Positions 15,971 through 25,190 of a DNA stretch of 64,000 bases are shown here, piece by piece. The translations under genes were made by a program, and so were the position numbers. Numbering within the stretch: position 1 is the first letter of the stretch; every line of letters begins with the position of its first letter. Source of the stretch: Fuscovulum ytuae (GTDB lineage Bacteria; Pseudomonadota; Alphaproteobacteria; Rhodobacterales; Rhodobacteraceae); contig NZ_CP124535.1 of NCBI RefSeq assembly GCF_029953595.1, positions 2,450,001 through 2,514,000 of the forward strand, written 5' to 3'. The notes beneath the pieces were generated by a model. It worked only from the letters and a program-made list of their open reading frames with translations, ran no database searches and was not told the origin of the DNA.

Positions 15971-17041
15971 TCAAAGAAGCAGGCGCTTCCCTGTTGGCGG
16001 AAACTCGCGGAGCATCGGAGGACGGATTCCCGTACGGAAAGGCCGGGGTTCGAGGCGGACCGTCTCGCCGGTGCGCGCCGCCTCGTCGATGGCCAGAAGT
16101 GCGCGCATGTCCGCATTGCCTTCCTCTCCATCTGCTTCCGGCGGGGTTCGCGCCGCGATGCAGTCGGAGAAATAGGCGATCTGGCCAGCGAAATGGTCGA
16201 CCTGATCGAAGGTCGTTACCGTCTCTCCCGTCTCTTCGCGGACGGTCAGGCGAAGAGCGGAGTCGAATTTGAAAGCAGGGTCGAGGATCAGCTCCCCGGT
16301 TGAGCCGACGACGCGGATCGACTCCGATGTGCCTGACCCGAAGGAGCAGAAGAACTGTGCGAGACGCTCGTCGGGAAACTTCAGGGTGACCGCCAGACCC
16401 GCATCAATCTCGACAAACCGCGGATCACCCGCAGTGCGGCTGGCCATGGCCTGCACAGCGATCGGTTCGGCCGCGAAGATATGGCGGGCGGCGTTGAGGC
16501 AATACACCCCGACATCCGGCAGGGCCCCGCCCCAATGACCGGCCTTCAGGCGATGGTTTCCAAGCTGCGATTGGAATCCGAAGGTGGAGGCGAAATAGAC
16601 TGGGTCGCCGATCCTGCCGGAACGGACGGCCTCGATCATGCCATGCGTGCCGGGCTCGTTATGCAGGCGATAGGCGGTCATCAGGAAGGCACCGCTTTCC
16701 CGTGCCGCCGCGATCATCGCCTCGCTTTCGGCAAGCGTCGTTGCCAGAGGTTTTTCGACCATCACATGCTTTCCGGCCCGCAGGGCGCGGATGGTGTAGT
16801 CCGCATGCATGGAATTCGGCAGCGCGATGTAGACCGCGTCGATCCGGTCGCTGGCCAGCAACGCGTCATAGCCGTCATAGGCCACAACCTCCGGCACAGC
16901 GTGAAATTCGGCAAGCTTGCCCGCCGCGTCACGACTGCCCGAGACGATGGCCTGCATGCGGGAATTCCCGGTCAGGGCAACCGCAGGCATGAAGGCTTCT
17001 TGCGAAATCCAGCCCGCGCCGACGACGGCGTATCGTATCAT
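15971..17041 (-). CDS. Gfo/Idh/MocA family oxidoreductase
   Basis: A 356-residue NAD(P)-dependent oxidoreductase. The Rossmann motif is 'AVVGAGWIS' (5-13) and the EKP motif is in 'HVMVEKPLA' with Lys97. The C-terminal domain has 'GGALPDVGVYCLNAARHIF', closer to glucose-fructose oxidoreductase-like members than to IolG. ATG 17041 follows an AGGGGAT box five bases away. It is the last gene of the xylose-type transporter operon (46 nt from the ATPase gene), suggesting it oxidises the imported sugar. Confidence 0.85.
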   Translation of the reverse strand: MIRYAVVGAGWISQEAFMPAVALTGNSRMQAIVSGSRDAAGKLAEFHAVPEVVAYDGYDALLASDRIDAVYIALPNSMHADYTIRALRAGKHVMVEKPLATTLAESEAMIAAARESGAFLMTAYRLHNEPGTHGMIEAVRSGRIGDPVYFASTFGFQSQLGNHRLKAGHWGGALPDVGVYCLNAARHIFAAEPIAVQAMASRTAGDPRFVEIDAGLAVTLKFPDERLAQFFCSFGSGTSESIRVVGSTGELILDPAFKFDSALRLTVREETGETVTTFDQVDHFAGQIAYFSDCIAARTPPEADGEEGNADMRALLAIDEAARTGETVRLEPRPFRTGIRPPMLREFPPTGKRLLL

Positions 17042-17087
17042 GGTAATCCCCTGAAGATGTGCGTGGATGCGCCCGAAGGCGCATCCC

Positions 17088-17849
17088 TCAGGCCGCAAGA
17101 TGGGCCGGTTTCTTGCCGAGGATAATCATCCCCAGAATGTCGTCATCGGTCACTTCGTTCACGTTGACTGTGCCAACCAGTTGGCCGTTCTTCATCACCG
17201 ATGCCCGGTCGCAGAGCTTCATCACATTGTGGATGTCATGCTCGATCAGGAAGATCCCAAGTCCCTGCGCTTTCAGCTCCTCGATCAGTTCGGCCACCAT
17301 CTGCGTCTCGTGCGGGCCGAGGGCGGCGGTGGGTTCGTCCATGATTAGGATCTTGGCATTGAAATACACGGCGCGTGCGATGGCGACCGACTGGCGCTGA
17401 CCGCCGGACAGTGCGGACACCGCCACATTGAATTTGCGGAAGTTGGGATTGAGCCGACCCATGATCTTTCGGGTCTCCGCTTCCATCTTCGCGTCGTTCA
17501 CCAAGCCGTGCGACATGATCTCCCGCCCGAGGAACAGGTTCGATGCGGCGTCAAGGTTGTCGGCCAGCGCAAGCGTCTGGTAGATCGTCTCAATGTTCAG
17601 AGCACGGGCGTCGCGGGGGTTCTTGATCTCGACCTTCTCGCCATTGATCAGGATGTCCCCGTGATCCGCCTGATAGGCCCCGGCAAGGATCTTGATCAGC
17701 GTCGACTTGCCCGCACCGTTGTGACCCAGAAGACCGACCACTTCACCGGGGTAGAGGTCGATCGAGACATGATCCACCGCCTTGATCCCGCCGAAGGAGA
17801 TCGAGATGTCGCGCATCTCGACAAGCGGAGTGCGTCCTGCATTGCTCAT
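17088..17849 (-). CDS. Sugar ABC transporter ATP-binding protein (XylG-like, single NBD)
   Basis: 253 residues with Walker [10 protein letters not shown] (42-50), signature LSGGQRQ (147-153) and Walker B ILIMDEP (167-173). A single nucleotide-binding domain, like the first transporter's ATPase in this window. The start overlaps the permease stop by 4 nt, indicating translational coupling. It energises the permease at 17846-19147. Confidence 0.9.
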   Translation of the reverse strand: MSNAGRTPLVEMRDISISFGGIKAVDHVSIDLYPGEVVGLLGHNGAGKSTLIKILAGAYQADHGDILINGEKVEIKNPRDARALNIETIYQTLALADNLDAASNLFLGREIMSHGLVNDAKMEAETRKIMGRLNPNFRKFNVAVSALSGGQRQSVAIARAVYFNAKILIMDEPTAALGPHETQMVAELIEELKAQGLGIFLIEHDIHNVMKLCDRASVMKNGQLVGTVNVNEVTDDDILGMIILGKKPAHLAA

Positions 17850-19147
17850 TTCGTCAGCCCCATGCGCTTGCGATAGATGATGTCCACCCAGACGGCGATC
17901 ACGAGGACGAGGCCCACGACAACGTTCTGAAATGGCGTGTCGACGCCAACCATGGCCATCCCCGACTGCAACGACTGCATGATCAGCGCACCGAGAACCG
18001 CGCCATAGATCGTGCCCACGCCGCCCGCCAGCGCAGTGCCACCGATCACGGCCGCCGCGATGACGCGGAGTTCTTCCAGCATGCCGATGTCATTGCCGTG
18101 GCTCTGTAGACGCGCCTGCGCGATCAGGGCGGCAAGCGCACAGAGGAAACCCATCAGCGCGAAAATCTTGACGGTCAGGGCCCGGGTGTTGATGCCCGAC
18201 AGTTCCGCCGCGTCGGGATTTCCGCCGGCCGCGAAGATGTAGCGGCCGAAGCGCGACTTGCGTGCGATCACCGTCATGCCGACCGCGACAACGATCAGGA
18301 TGATGACCGAGATCGGAAGACCGTGCATGGCGGTATAGCCTTCGGGCATGACCTCGCCTCGCGCCTCGAAAAGCCGCTTCAGCTTTGTCTCGGGGACCGG
18401 ATAGCGGGAAAGCCACGTCACGAAGAACATGATGGCCCCGACAACGAGCGCCATCATGACGCCTTCGGCCCAGCGCGGCTTCACCACAAACCCATGGCTC
18501 AGCTTGTTCTTGCGCGCGGAATAGAGCGCCGCCACCGCTGCGATCGAGGCGACGACACCAAGGATCATGCTGACCGGTGCCCCGAGAACCCCTTCGGTGC
18601 CACCGAACATGAGGAGGTTCGGGTCCGTCAGGGACACGGACTGACCGTTGGTGGTATACCAGTTCACGTTGCGCCAGACGAACAGGCCACCGAGCGTCAC
18701 GATGAAGGACGGGATTTTCTGGTAGCCGACCAGCCAGCCGGTCAGCGCTCCCATGCCCGTTCCGACGAGGAAACCGACAGCAATGGTCACGAACAGGATC
18801 ACCGGGCTGCCATATTCAAGCCCGAGCATCGTCGGCAGCCAATAAGCCTGGCTCATCGCCATGACGGCGGAACACATGGCCAGCATGGAGCCGACGGAAA
18901 GGTCGATATGCCGGGCGACGATCACAAAGACCATGCCACAGGCCATGATTGCCACGGGAACGGCCTGAACAGAGATGTTGAAGACGTTGCGCGGACTGAC
19001 GAACGTGCCGCCCGTCCAGATGGTGAAGACAATCGCGATCGCGGCGAAGGCCACCAGCATCCCGAGAAGCCGGACATCCAGTTCCAGCGTATCGACGATA
19101 CTGCGCTTCGGCGCGGGCGCAGCGACGGCCTGCCCTGTGTCAGTCAT
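17846..19147 (-). CDS. Sugar ABC transporter permease (XylH-like)
   Basis: At 433 residues it is longer than RbsC proteins and matches the XylH size class, with an extra central hydrophilic/hydrophobic insert ('[20 protein letters not shown]'). Family signatures '[18 protein letters not shown]' and '[18 protein letters not shown]' are clear. About twelve membrane segments can be drawn. It sits between the binding protein and ATPase genes of one operon. Confidence 0.9.
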   Translation of the reverse strand: MTDTGQAVAAPAPKRSIVDTLELDVRLLGMLVAFAAIAIVFTIWTGGTFVSPRNVFNISVQAVPVAIMACGMVFVIVARHIDLSVGSMLAMCSAVMAMSQAYWLPTMLGLEYGSPVILFVTIAVGFLVGTGMGALTGWLVGYQKIPSFIVTLGGLFVWRNVNWYTTNGQSVSLTDPNLLMFGGTEGVLGAPVSMILGVVASIAAVAALYSARKNKLSHGFVVKPRWAEGVMMALVVGAIMFFVTWLSRYPVPETKLKRLFEARGEVMPEGYTAMHGLPISVIILIVVAVGMTVIARKSRFGRYIFAAGGNPDAAELSGINTRALTVKIFALMGFLCALAALIAQARLQSHGNDIGMLEELRVIAAAVIGGTALAGGVGTIYGAVLGALIMQSLQSGMAMVGVDTPFQNVVVGLVLVIAVWVDIIYRKRMGLTK

Positions 19148-19197
19148 GTGGTTCCCTCCCCTCGGGCCGAGGTGCGTGCCGACCCGTTCGTAATTGC

Positions 19198-19224
19198 GCG
19201 GCGTCCCGATGACCGGGACGCCGC
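19198..19224 (-). terminator. Perfect hairpin between binding-protein and permease genes
   Basis: GCGGCGTCCCG (19198-19208) pairs perfectly with CGGGACGCCGC (19214-19224) around the loop ATGAC. No T-run follows. It lies 18 nt after the binding-protein stop, in the same place as the hairpin of the first transporter, and likely sets a higher level of binding protein than permease. Confidence 0.75.
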
Positions 19225-19242
19225 AGGTCTTAGCTTACCGCG

Positions 19243-20268
19243 TTATTCGCAGACGGCGACGCCGCCCGTGACACCGGCGCAAAGCGTTTCCTTGGTGATC
19301 CAGCCCGCATCCAGGACGACGTTCAGGTTGTCCTTGGTGATCGGAACGGGCTTCAGCAGCACCGAGTTCAGTTCCTTGCCACCGGGCGAGGTGAACTTGG
19401 CCGACCCTTCGATGGCGTCCATCGCGGTGCCGCTCGCCAGAGCCACGGCGATCTCGCCGGCGGCCTTGCCGAGCGCGCGGCTGTCTTTCCACACCGAAAC
19501 GGTCTGGGTGCCGAGAGCCACGCGGTTCAGTGCGGCCATGTCGCCGTCCTGACCCGAAACCGGGATACCGGCCATGCCCTGAGCGGTCAGCGCTGCCACG
19601 ACGCCACCGGCGGTGCCGTCGTTCGAGGCGACGACAGCGTCAACGCCGTTGTCGGTCTGGGTCAGGATCTGCTCCATATTTTTCTGGGCGTTCGCAGGCT
19701 GCCAGTCTTCGGTGTAGGCTTCGCCGACGATAGTGATGTCACCGGCGTCGAGCGCAGCCTGCAGGACCTCTTGCTGACCACCGCGCAGGAAGTCCGCGTT
19801 CGGGTCGACGGGCGAGCCTTTGATCATGACGTAGCGGCCCTTCGGCATCGCCTTCAGCACTTCACGAGCCTGCATGCGACCCACTTCGACGTTGTCGAAG
19901 GTCAGGTAGAAGGCACGCGGATCGTCGATCATGCGGTCATAGCCGACGACCGGGATACCGGCGTCTTCGGCTGCGTCCAGAGCCGGCCCGATGGAAGCCG
20001 AGTCTTGCGCCAGGATGATCAGGGACGAGCAGCCCTGCGTGATCATGCCTTCGATGTCAGCCAGCTGCTTCGAGGCCGAGGTCTGAGCGTCCGCCGAGAT
20101 ATATTCCGCACCGGCCGCATCCAGAGCGCCCTTGATCGCCGCCTCGTCCGTCTTCCAGCGCTCTTCGCGGAAGTTCGACCAGCTCACACAGACTTTGAGA
20201 TCCGCCGCCGAGGCCGCGGAGGTGAAGCTCGCAACCGCGACGGAAGCAAGCAGCAGGGTCTTTTTCAT
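19243..20268 (-). CDS. Periplasmic sugar-binding protein (XylF-like)
   Basis: This 341-residue protein has a Sec signal (MKKTLLLASVAVASFTSAAS, cleavage near ASA-AD). The mature part resembles D-xylose-binding XylF: 'VSWSNFREERWKTDEAAIKG', 'GCSSLIILAQDSASIGPALD', 'VGYDRMIDDPRAFYLTFDN' and 'VSGQDGDMAALNRVALGTQT'. Xylose is the family's usual ligand, but the neighbouring genes are oxidoreductases and isomerases rather than xylA/xylB, so another pentose or polyol is possible. ATG 20268 has a GGAGGAAT box six bases upstream. Confidence 0.88.
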   Translation of the reverse strand: MKKTLLLASVAVASFTSAASAADLKVCVSWSNFREERWKTDEAAIKGALDAAGAEYISADAQTSASKQLADIEGMITQGCSSLIILAQDSASIGPALDAAEDAGIPVVGYDRMIDDPRAFYLTFDNVEVGRMQAREVLKAMPKGRYVMIKGSPVDPNADFLRGGQQEVLQAALDAGDITIVGEAYTEDWQPANAQKNMEQILTQTDNGVDAVVASNDGTAGGVVAALTAQGMAGIPVSGQDGDMAALNRVALGTQTVSVWKDSRALGKAAGEIAVALASGTAMDAIEGSAKFTSPGGKELNSVLLKPVPITKDNLNVVLDAGWITKETLCAGVTGGVAVCE

Positions 20269-20351
20269 TCGTATTCCTCCCATGGAATCACCGGCACCTT
20301 CGGCCGGCTGGCGGTCTTCGCCTGCAATCATGAAATGCGCTTACCATTCAT

Positions 20352-20398
20352 TTGTCAATTTTTGTTTTTGACAATTTTCTTTGCAAACAACGTTGCAA
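20352..20398. promoter_or_regulatory. AT-rich operator region with TTGTCAA dyad and two TTGCAA sites
   Basis: TTGTCAA (20352-20358) and TTGACAA (20368-20374) form an inverted repeat with a 9-nt spacer; TTGCAA follows at 20381-20386 and 20393-20398. The region lies upstream of the XylF-like gene. The TTGCAA-type sites recur next to the iolG/SDR/RpiR modules, and TTTGTCAATTT is repeated at about 32290. Confidence 0.5.
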
Positions 20399-20465
20399 GG
20401 CATTGCCAAAGCAGGGTGACCCCGGCCTGCCGGGGCTCACGTCGTTGCCATTTGGTCCGGTGTGA

Positions 20466-21290
20466 TCAGGCCGCCTTCGGAAGCAGCGCCGTCACATATT
20501 CAAGGCTCGCCCGCAGACGGGAAAGCAGGTCCGGGTCGTGCTGGACGGCGGGATTGAAGGGCTCCATCGAAATGAACCCCGAATATCCCCCCGCCACCAA
20601 ATTGCGCAGCATCCCGATGTTGTCGACGCGGTCGTCGATGAAGACGAGACCCCGGTCAGGTTCCGTCAACTCGCCGGGTTGCAGGTCCTTGCGCGAGATG
20701 CCAGACATATGCGCAAGGCCGATGCGATCTTGGTGCAGGATCGTGTCGCCACAGCGGAAGAACTGGAAAGTGTCGAAGCAGAGCTGGTAGGTGTCCCACC
20801 CGCCCACATCCCCCACCGCATTCACGGCCATGTGCTGGTTCTTCATCGTGGACCCCCTCATTCCAAGAGGTTCCACATAACCGATGACGCCATGATCCCG
20901 CAGTATCGGGGCAAGTTTTGCAAGACCATCGCGCAAGTTCCGCTCCGTGTCCGCGTCGGACCAGCCGTGATCCTCATTATGCACAGGGCACAGAACGACC
21001 CCCGGCGCACCCAAATCAGCCGCATATGAAATGATCGCCGCTGCCTCTTTCGCCCGCTCGGGCGTCCATTCGTTGAAACGCTGCAACGCATTGACCGAAG
21101 CGACCGCAAGACCGGCCCCATCAAGGCGCGCCTTGACCTCGCGCGCAGGCGTTCCATCCGCGAATTCGCGACCTTCGATGTCATTCCGGATCTCCACCGC
21201 CTTCACGCCAGAGGCCACAGCAAGCGAGATGAAATCGGCCAGCGGCAGGTGCGGCGCGCAGGTGCGGTTCAGGGCAAAGCGGATCGGCAT
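20466..21290 (-). CDS. Sugar phosphate isomerase/epimerase family (IolI-like) TIM barrel
   Basis: 274 residues of the AP-endonuclease-2 TIM-barrel family. 'VKAVEIRNDIEGREF', 'GAPGVVLCPVHNEDHGW', 'VIGYVEPLGMRGSTMKN', 'YQLCFDTFQFFRCGD' and 'GFISMEPFNP' supply the metal-binding Glu/Asp/His pattern of inosose isomerases and related enzymes. It is the last gene of the seven-gene coupled operon, 24 nt after the preceding oxidoreductase gene. Isomerisation of an inosose or keto-sugar is the likely role; the exact reaction is not determined. Confidence 0.8.
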   Translation of the reverse strand: MPIRFALNRTCAPHLPLADFISLAVASGVKAVEIRNDIEGREFADGTPAREVKARLDGAGLAVASVNALQRFNEWTPERAKEAAAIISYAADLGAPGVVLCPVHNEDHGWSDADTERNLRDGLAKLAPILRDHGVIGYVEPLGMRGSTMKNQHMAVNAVGDVGGWDTYQLCFDTFQFFRCGDTILHQDRIGLAHMSGISRKDLQPGELTEPDRGLVFIDDRVDNIGMLRNLVAGGYSGFISMEPFNPAVQHDPDLLSRLRASLEYVTALLPKAA

Positions 21291-21314
21291 TCTTGTTTCC
21301 TTCGGACTGCCGTT

Positions 21315-22289
21315 TCAGGCGTATATTTCGGGGCGCGCGCCAAGAAAGAGCTTGGCCTTGCCTTCGGTCTGCAATGCAGTGACGACCTGCTCTGCAATGG
21401 CTGTTGCAACGTAGCCGTCCCAGGCCGACGCGCCGACAGGTTCCCCCGTCGCCACCGACCGGACCCAAGCGTTCATCTGCACGCGGTAGGCATCCCGGAA
21501 GCGCGGCACCCAGTTCTCCGGGTAGCCATGCCCGTGATGCAGGGCGCTGTTCGTGAGCGTGACAGCCGGCTGGGACATCTGGACCGTGCCCGACCGCCCT
21601 ACGATCTCTGCATGGACGTGATAGCCGTAATGCGCGTTCATGAAGACCTCGGTCGAGACGATCTCGCCGCGCTCTGTCTCCATCGTGATCATAAGCGGAT
21701 CACCGCCCGGCGCAGCATGGACAACGGCGGACACAAGTTCCGAACCGAGCAACCACCTGCTGATGTCGATCTCGTGCACGAAGGAGTTCGTCACGGCCAT
21801 CGGTCCCGTGAACCAGCCGGGCGCGGCGGCATTCCGATGCTGGTTATGCAACAGGACGGGCGCGCCGATCTCTCCGGCATCCTTGGCGCGCTTCATCTCG
21901 ACATAGGCAGGATCGAAGCGGCGCATGTAGCCGACCTGGATCAATCGCCGACCCAGCGTCACTTCTGCATCGACCACCTGCAAGGCTTCGACCGCCGTTC
22001 CGGCAAGCGGCTTCTCGCACAGCGCGAATTTGCGTTGGGCGACGCATGCCTCGGCCAATCCGGCATGCGTCGCGTCGGGCGAGGCTATGACGACCGCCTC
22101 AACCCTGTCCGAAGCGATCAGGGCCAGCGGATCGGAGAAGACCTCGGCGTCTTGCGCCAGACGCCCTGCCCGTTCGGCATCCGCGTCGCAAATTGCCGCG
22201 ACATGAACCCCCGCTGTCTCTTCGCGCAACAGACGCAGATGCTCTGCCCCCATCACGCCAAGCCCGATGACCCCGACCGACAGTGTCAT
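21315..22289 (-). CDS. Gfo/Idh/MocA family oxidoreductase
   Basis: 324 residues: Rossmann motif 'VGVIGLGVMGAEHL' at the N-terminus, 'ALCEKPLAG' as the EKP motif, and 'VTNSFVHEIDISRWLLG' at the catalytic helix. The arrangement 'GYMRRFDPAYVEMK' resembles inositol dehydrogenases, but the DxxxH element is replaced by SFVHE, so the chemistry may differ from IolG. Its start overlaps the preceding gene's stop by 4 nt, so it is translationally coupled. Substrate unknown. Confidence 0.82.
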   Translation of the reverse strand: MTLSVGVIGLGVMGAEHLRLLREETAGVHVAAICDADAERAGRLAQDAEVFSDPLALIASDRVEAVVIASPDATHAGLAEACVAQRKFALCEKPLAGTAVEALQVVDAEVTLGRRLIQVGYMRRFDPAYVEMKRAKDAGEIGAPVLLHNQHRNAAAPGWFTGPMAVTNSFVHEIDISRWLLGSELVSAVVHAAPGGDPLMITMETERGEIVSTEVFMNAHYGYHVHAEIVGRSGTVQMSQPAVTLTNSALHHGHGYPENWVPRFRDAYRVQMNAWVRSVATGEPVGASAWDGYVATAIAEQVVTALQTEGKAKLFLGARPEIYA

Positions 22290-23404
22290 TTCACGTCGAT
22301 CCAGCGCGCCTCGCGCGACGAGGTCTGGATCGTCTCGACCAGCGTCTGGATGCGCAGACCCTTGCGGAAGTTGAACGGCTCGGCGGCCTTGCCCGCGATG
22401 GCATTCACATAGCCCGCCACTTCGATGGCCTTCAGGTCGTTGAACCCCAACTGGTGGCCGGGGGCCACGCAGAACAGCCCGTAGGGCGCGTGGTCGGGGC
22501 TTGCCTCGATCCGGCGAAAGCCCTGCCGCCCCTTGGCATCAGAGGTGGAGAAGAAATGCAACTCGTTGAACCGTTCCTGGCTGAAGGCCAGCGCGCCCTT
22601 TGTCCCGTAGACCTCGAAGTCGTGCTGCATCTTCCGACCCGTCGCGATCCAGTTGCCCTCGATGCTGCCCGTCGCGCCGTTTTCGAAGCGCAGGAAAGCG
22701 CGGCCCACGTCATCCACCTCGACCGCACGGGTATTGCCTTTTGCATCTATACGGCTGGCGATCATGGTGACGCAATCGCCCATGACGCGGGTCACCGGAC
22801 CGCAGAGGAATTCCGCGCTGGCCAGAGCATGGCTGCCGATATCCGCCAGAGCGCCGCCACCCGCCGGATCGTGGCGGAAGGTGAACGCCCCGCTTGCATC
22901 GGCCATGTAATCTTCGCAATGGATGCCACGGTAACCGCGGATCTCGCCCAGTTCGCCTGCCGCGATCATCTCGCGCGCAAGGGCAAGCATCGGGTTGCAG
23001 AGGTAGTTGAAACCGACCTGCGTCTTGATGCCCTTCGCCTCGGCGGCCTCGGTCATCTCCAGCGCGTCGATGGCGAGCGGGGCCAGCGGCTTCTCGCAAT
23101 AAACGTGCTTTCCCGCGGCTATGGCGGTCAGCGACATTTCCTTGTGCAACGCGTTCGGCGCGGTGATCGAGACGAGGTCAATCTCTGGATTGGCCATGAT
23201 CGTCCGCCAATCGCTCGTCGCATGGGCAAAGCCCAGCGTCACACGGGCGCGTTCGGCTGCAGCATCGGTGATGTCGGCCACCGTGTGCAGTTCCAGATCG
23301 TAAGGCAATTCGAACACGCGCGGGGCCGAGGTAAAGCCGAAGACATGGGCCTTGCCCATGAAGCCGGTGCCGATCAGGCCGATGCGGAGTTTCGGTTTGG
23401 TCAT
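22286..23404 (-). CDS. Gfo/Idh/MocA family oxidoreductase
   Basis: 372 residues with 'RIGLIGTGFMGKAHVFGF' at the N-terminus, 'YCEKPLAPLA' and the catalytic 'GGGALADIGSHALASAEFL'. ADIGSH is typical of the larger Gfo/Idh/MocA enzymes acting on keto-sugars or glycosides. 4-nt overlaps on both sides link it to the 2-hydroxyacid dehydrogenase gene upstream and the next oxidoreductase gene downstream. It differs clearly from the IolG-type paralogues in this window. Confidence 0.84.
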   Translation of the reverse strand: MTKPKLRIGLIGTGFMGKAHVFGFTSAPRVFELPYDLELHTVADITDAAAERARVTLGFAHATSDWRTIMANPEIDLVSITAPNALHKEMSLTAIAAGKHVYCEKPLAPLAIDALEMTEAAEAKGIKTQVGFNYLCNPMLALAREMIAAGELGEIRGYRGIHCEDYMADASGAFTFRHDPAGGGALADIGSHALASAEFLCGPVTRVMGDCVTMIASRIDAKGNTRAVEVDDVGRAFLRFENGATGSIEGNWIATGRKMQHDFEVYGTKGALAFSQERFNELHFFSTSDAKGRQGFRRIEASPDHAPYGLFCVAPGHQLGFNDLKAIEVAGYVNAIAGKAAEPFNFRKGLRIQTLVETIQTSSREARWIDVK

Positions 23405-24381
23405 TTCACAAGTTCCTTAATGCCGCCAAGGGCGGCAGCATTGACGATGAGTGCCGGGTCAAGCTGACCGGCAAAGAAGTCCAGAACGTTCTGGACCGAC
23501 GACACAGCCATCCGTGCCGCCGCTTCGGCTGTCAGGCCCGCCGTATGCGGTGTCAGGATCACCTGATCGAAGGCCAGAAGCGGATGGTCCGCTGCTGGGG
23601 GTTCGGCGTCAAAGACGTCAAGGGCTGCGGCGGCGATCTGTCCAGACCGCAGCGCATCGGCCAAGGCGGTTTCTTCCACGACCCCGCCGCGCGCGGTGTT
23701 CACGATGATCGCCCCGCGCTTCATCGCCGTAATCTCGGCCGCGCCGATGATCGGCCTGTCGGCCTTGGGGATGTGGACAGACACGAAATCCGCCACCGCA
23801 AGCGCCGTGCCCAGATCGCCCGCGCAGGCCACCTGTCCTTCCGGCCACCCCTTGGCCGCGAGATAAGGATCATGGGCAATGATCTTCATCCCGAAGGCCG
23901 CTGCCATCGTCGCCAGGTGCCGCCCGATCCGTCCATACCCTATGATCAGCAGCGTCTTGCCAGAAACCTCGCCCTGTTCGAGCTTGTTACGCCACCCCCA
24001 GGGGCCTTGGCGAACGGCGCGGTCGGACCGGATCAACTGCTTGGCGCAGGCAAGGATCTGCATCATCGCGTGTTCGGCGACCGAGACGGAATTCACATCC
24101 CCCACGATGCACAGCGGGATGCCCCGCGCGTTCAGCGCCGACACATCCACCGCGTCATACCCCACGCCATGCCGCGACACGATCTTCAAACGGGACGCCT
24201 TTGCGACGCTCGCAGCGGTCATCGGCTGGGTGCGGATCACCATGCCGTCGGCCTTGTCCAGATGGGCCTGATAGGACGCCTCGCTGATCTCTTCGACATG
24301 CGTGAAGGTGACGCCCGGAGAAGCCTCCAGCAGGGCCAACCCCGAAGGATGCAGCTTTCCTGCGATCAGGATATGCGGCAT
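23401..24381 (-). CDS. D-isomer-specific 2-hydroxyacid dehydrogenase
   Basis: 326 residues with an NAD-binding motif GYGRIG (148-153) and the catalytic triad of the family: Arg231 in 'NTARGG', Glu260 in 'VFDAEPP' and His279 in 'LTPHTAG'. It should reduce a 2-keto acid, or oxidise a D-2-hydroxyacid, such as glyoxylate, hydroxypyruvate or a sugar-acid fragment. It lies directly after the HpcH/HpaI aldolase gene with a 1-nt overlap, so it may act on the aldolase's keto-acid product. Confidence 0.9.
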   Translation of the reverse strand: MPHILIAGKLHPSGLALLEASPGVTFTHVEEISEASYQAHLDKADGMVIRTQPMTAASVAKASRLKIVSRHGVGYDAVDVSALNARGIPLCIVGDVNSVSVAEHAMMQILACAKQLIRSDRAVRQGPWGWRNKLEQGEVSGKTLLIIGYGRIGRHLATMAAAFGMKIIAHDPYLAAKGWPEGQVACAGDLGTALAVADFVSVHIPKADRPIIGAAEITAMKRGAIIVNTARGGVVEETALADALRSGQIAAAALDVFDAEPPAADHPLLAFDQVILTPHTAGLTAEAAARMAVSSVQNVLDFFAGQLDPALIVNAAALGGIKELVK

Positions 24382-25190
24382 CAGTAGGCCCCCTTCTCGG
24401 TCTTGGTCGAAAAGCCATCCGTCAGCTTGCGGAAGCCCGCCACTGCAGCCCCTGCCGCCGCGGCCAGAAAGCGCGAGTCACCCCCGACCGTCGTCATATC
24501 GAACCCCCAGCCGATGGCGCGCGCCGCGTAGTCCGGCGTCCCGCAATGAAGCGCGGCGCGGATACCGTTCTTGTTGCAGGCGGCGACGATGGTTTGCAGG
24601 GCCGCGATCATCTCCGGCTCCTCGCGATCGAAACCGGGGGCAAGGCGGCCTGTGGTCAAGGACAGGGTCAGGTCGGCAGGGCCGACATAGATCCCGTCCA
24701 GTCCCGGCGTCGCGGCGATGGCGTCCAGATTTGCCATCCCTTCCGCCGTTTCGATCATGGCGAAGGCAAGCATGTTGTCATTCGCCTCGCCCGCGTAATT
24801 CGCGCCGGCGGCAAAGGAAACACGCGTCGGGCCGAAGCTGCGCTGCCCGTGTGGCGGATAGCGCATGTAGCTCACGAACCGCGCCGCATCCTCGGCACTG
24901 TTCACCATTGGGCAGATGATGCCATAGGCACCCGCATCCAGCGCCTTCATGATGATCCCGGGCTCCAGCCACGGCACGCGGGCCAACAGGACCGCTCCGC
25001 TTGCCCGCATCGCCTGGAACATCGGCAAGACGGCGGAGTAGTCGAGCGCGCCGTGCTGCATGTCGATTGTGACGCTATCGAACCCCTGCGCCGCCATGAT
25101 CTCAGCCGTGAAGGGATTGCCGATGCTGCACCAGCCGTTGATCGTCGGCTTTCCTTCGGCCCATAGGGCCTTGAGCTTGTTCGGGATCAT
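24381..25190 (-). CDS. HpcH/HpaI-type class II aldolase
   Basis: 269 residues with the family's residues visible: His46 ('DMQHG'), Arg71 ('LLARVPW'), Glu147 ('AMIETAEGM') and Asp173 ('YVGPADL'). Related enzymes cleave 2-keto-3-deoxy sugar acids or 4-hydroxy-2-oxo acids into pyruvate and an aldehyde, using a divalent metal. ATG 25190 gives the usual ATGA overlap with the aldehyde dehydrogenase stop; a GTG at 25196 is less likely. The aldehyde dehydrogenase gene upstream would oxidise the aldehyde product. Confidence 0.88.
   Translation of the reverse strand: MIPNKLKALWAEGKPTINGWCSIGNPFTAEIMAAQGFDSVTIDMQHGALDYSAVLPMFQAMRASGAVLLARVPWLEPGIIMKALDAGAYGIICPMVNSAEDAARFVSYMRYPPHGQRSFGPTRVSFAAGANYAGEANDNMLAFAMIETAEGMANLDAIAATPGLDGIYVGPADLTLSLTTGRLAPGFDREEPEMIAALQTIVAACNKNGIRAALHCGTPDYAARAIGWGFDMTTVGGDSRFLAAAAGAAVAGFRKLTDGFSTKTEKGAY

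Noticed and set aside
18323-19552. 409-codon plus-strand frame opposite the XylH-like permease and XylF-like gene
   Set aside because: His/Arg/Asp-rich shadow crossing the hairpin between two minus-strand genes; not a protein-like composition.
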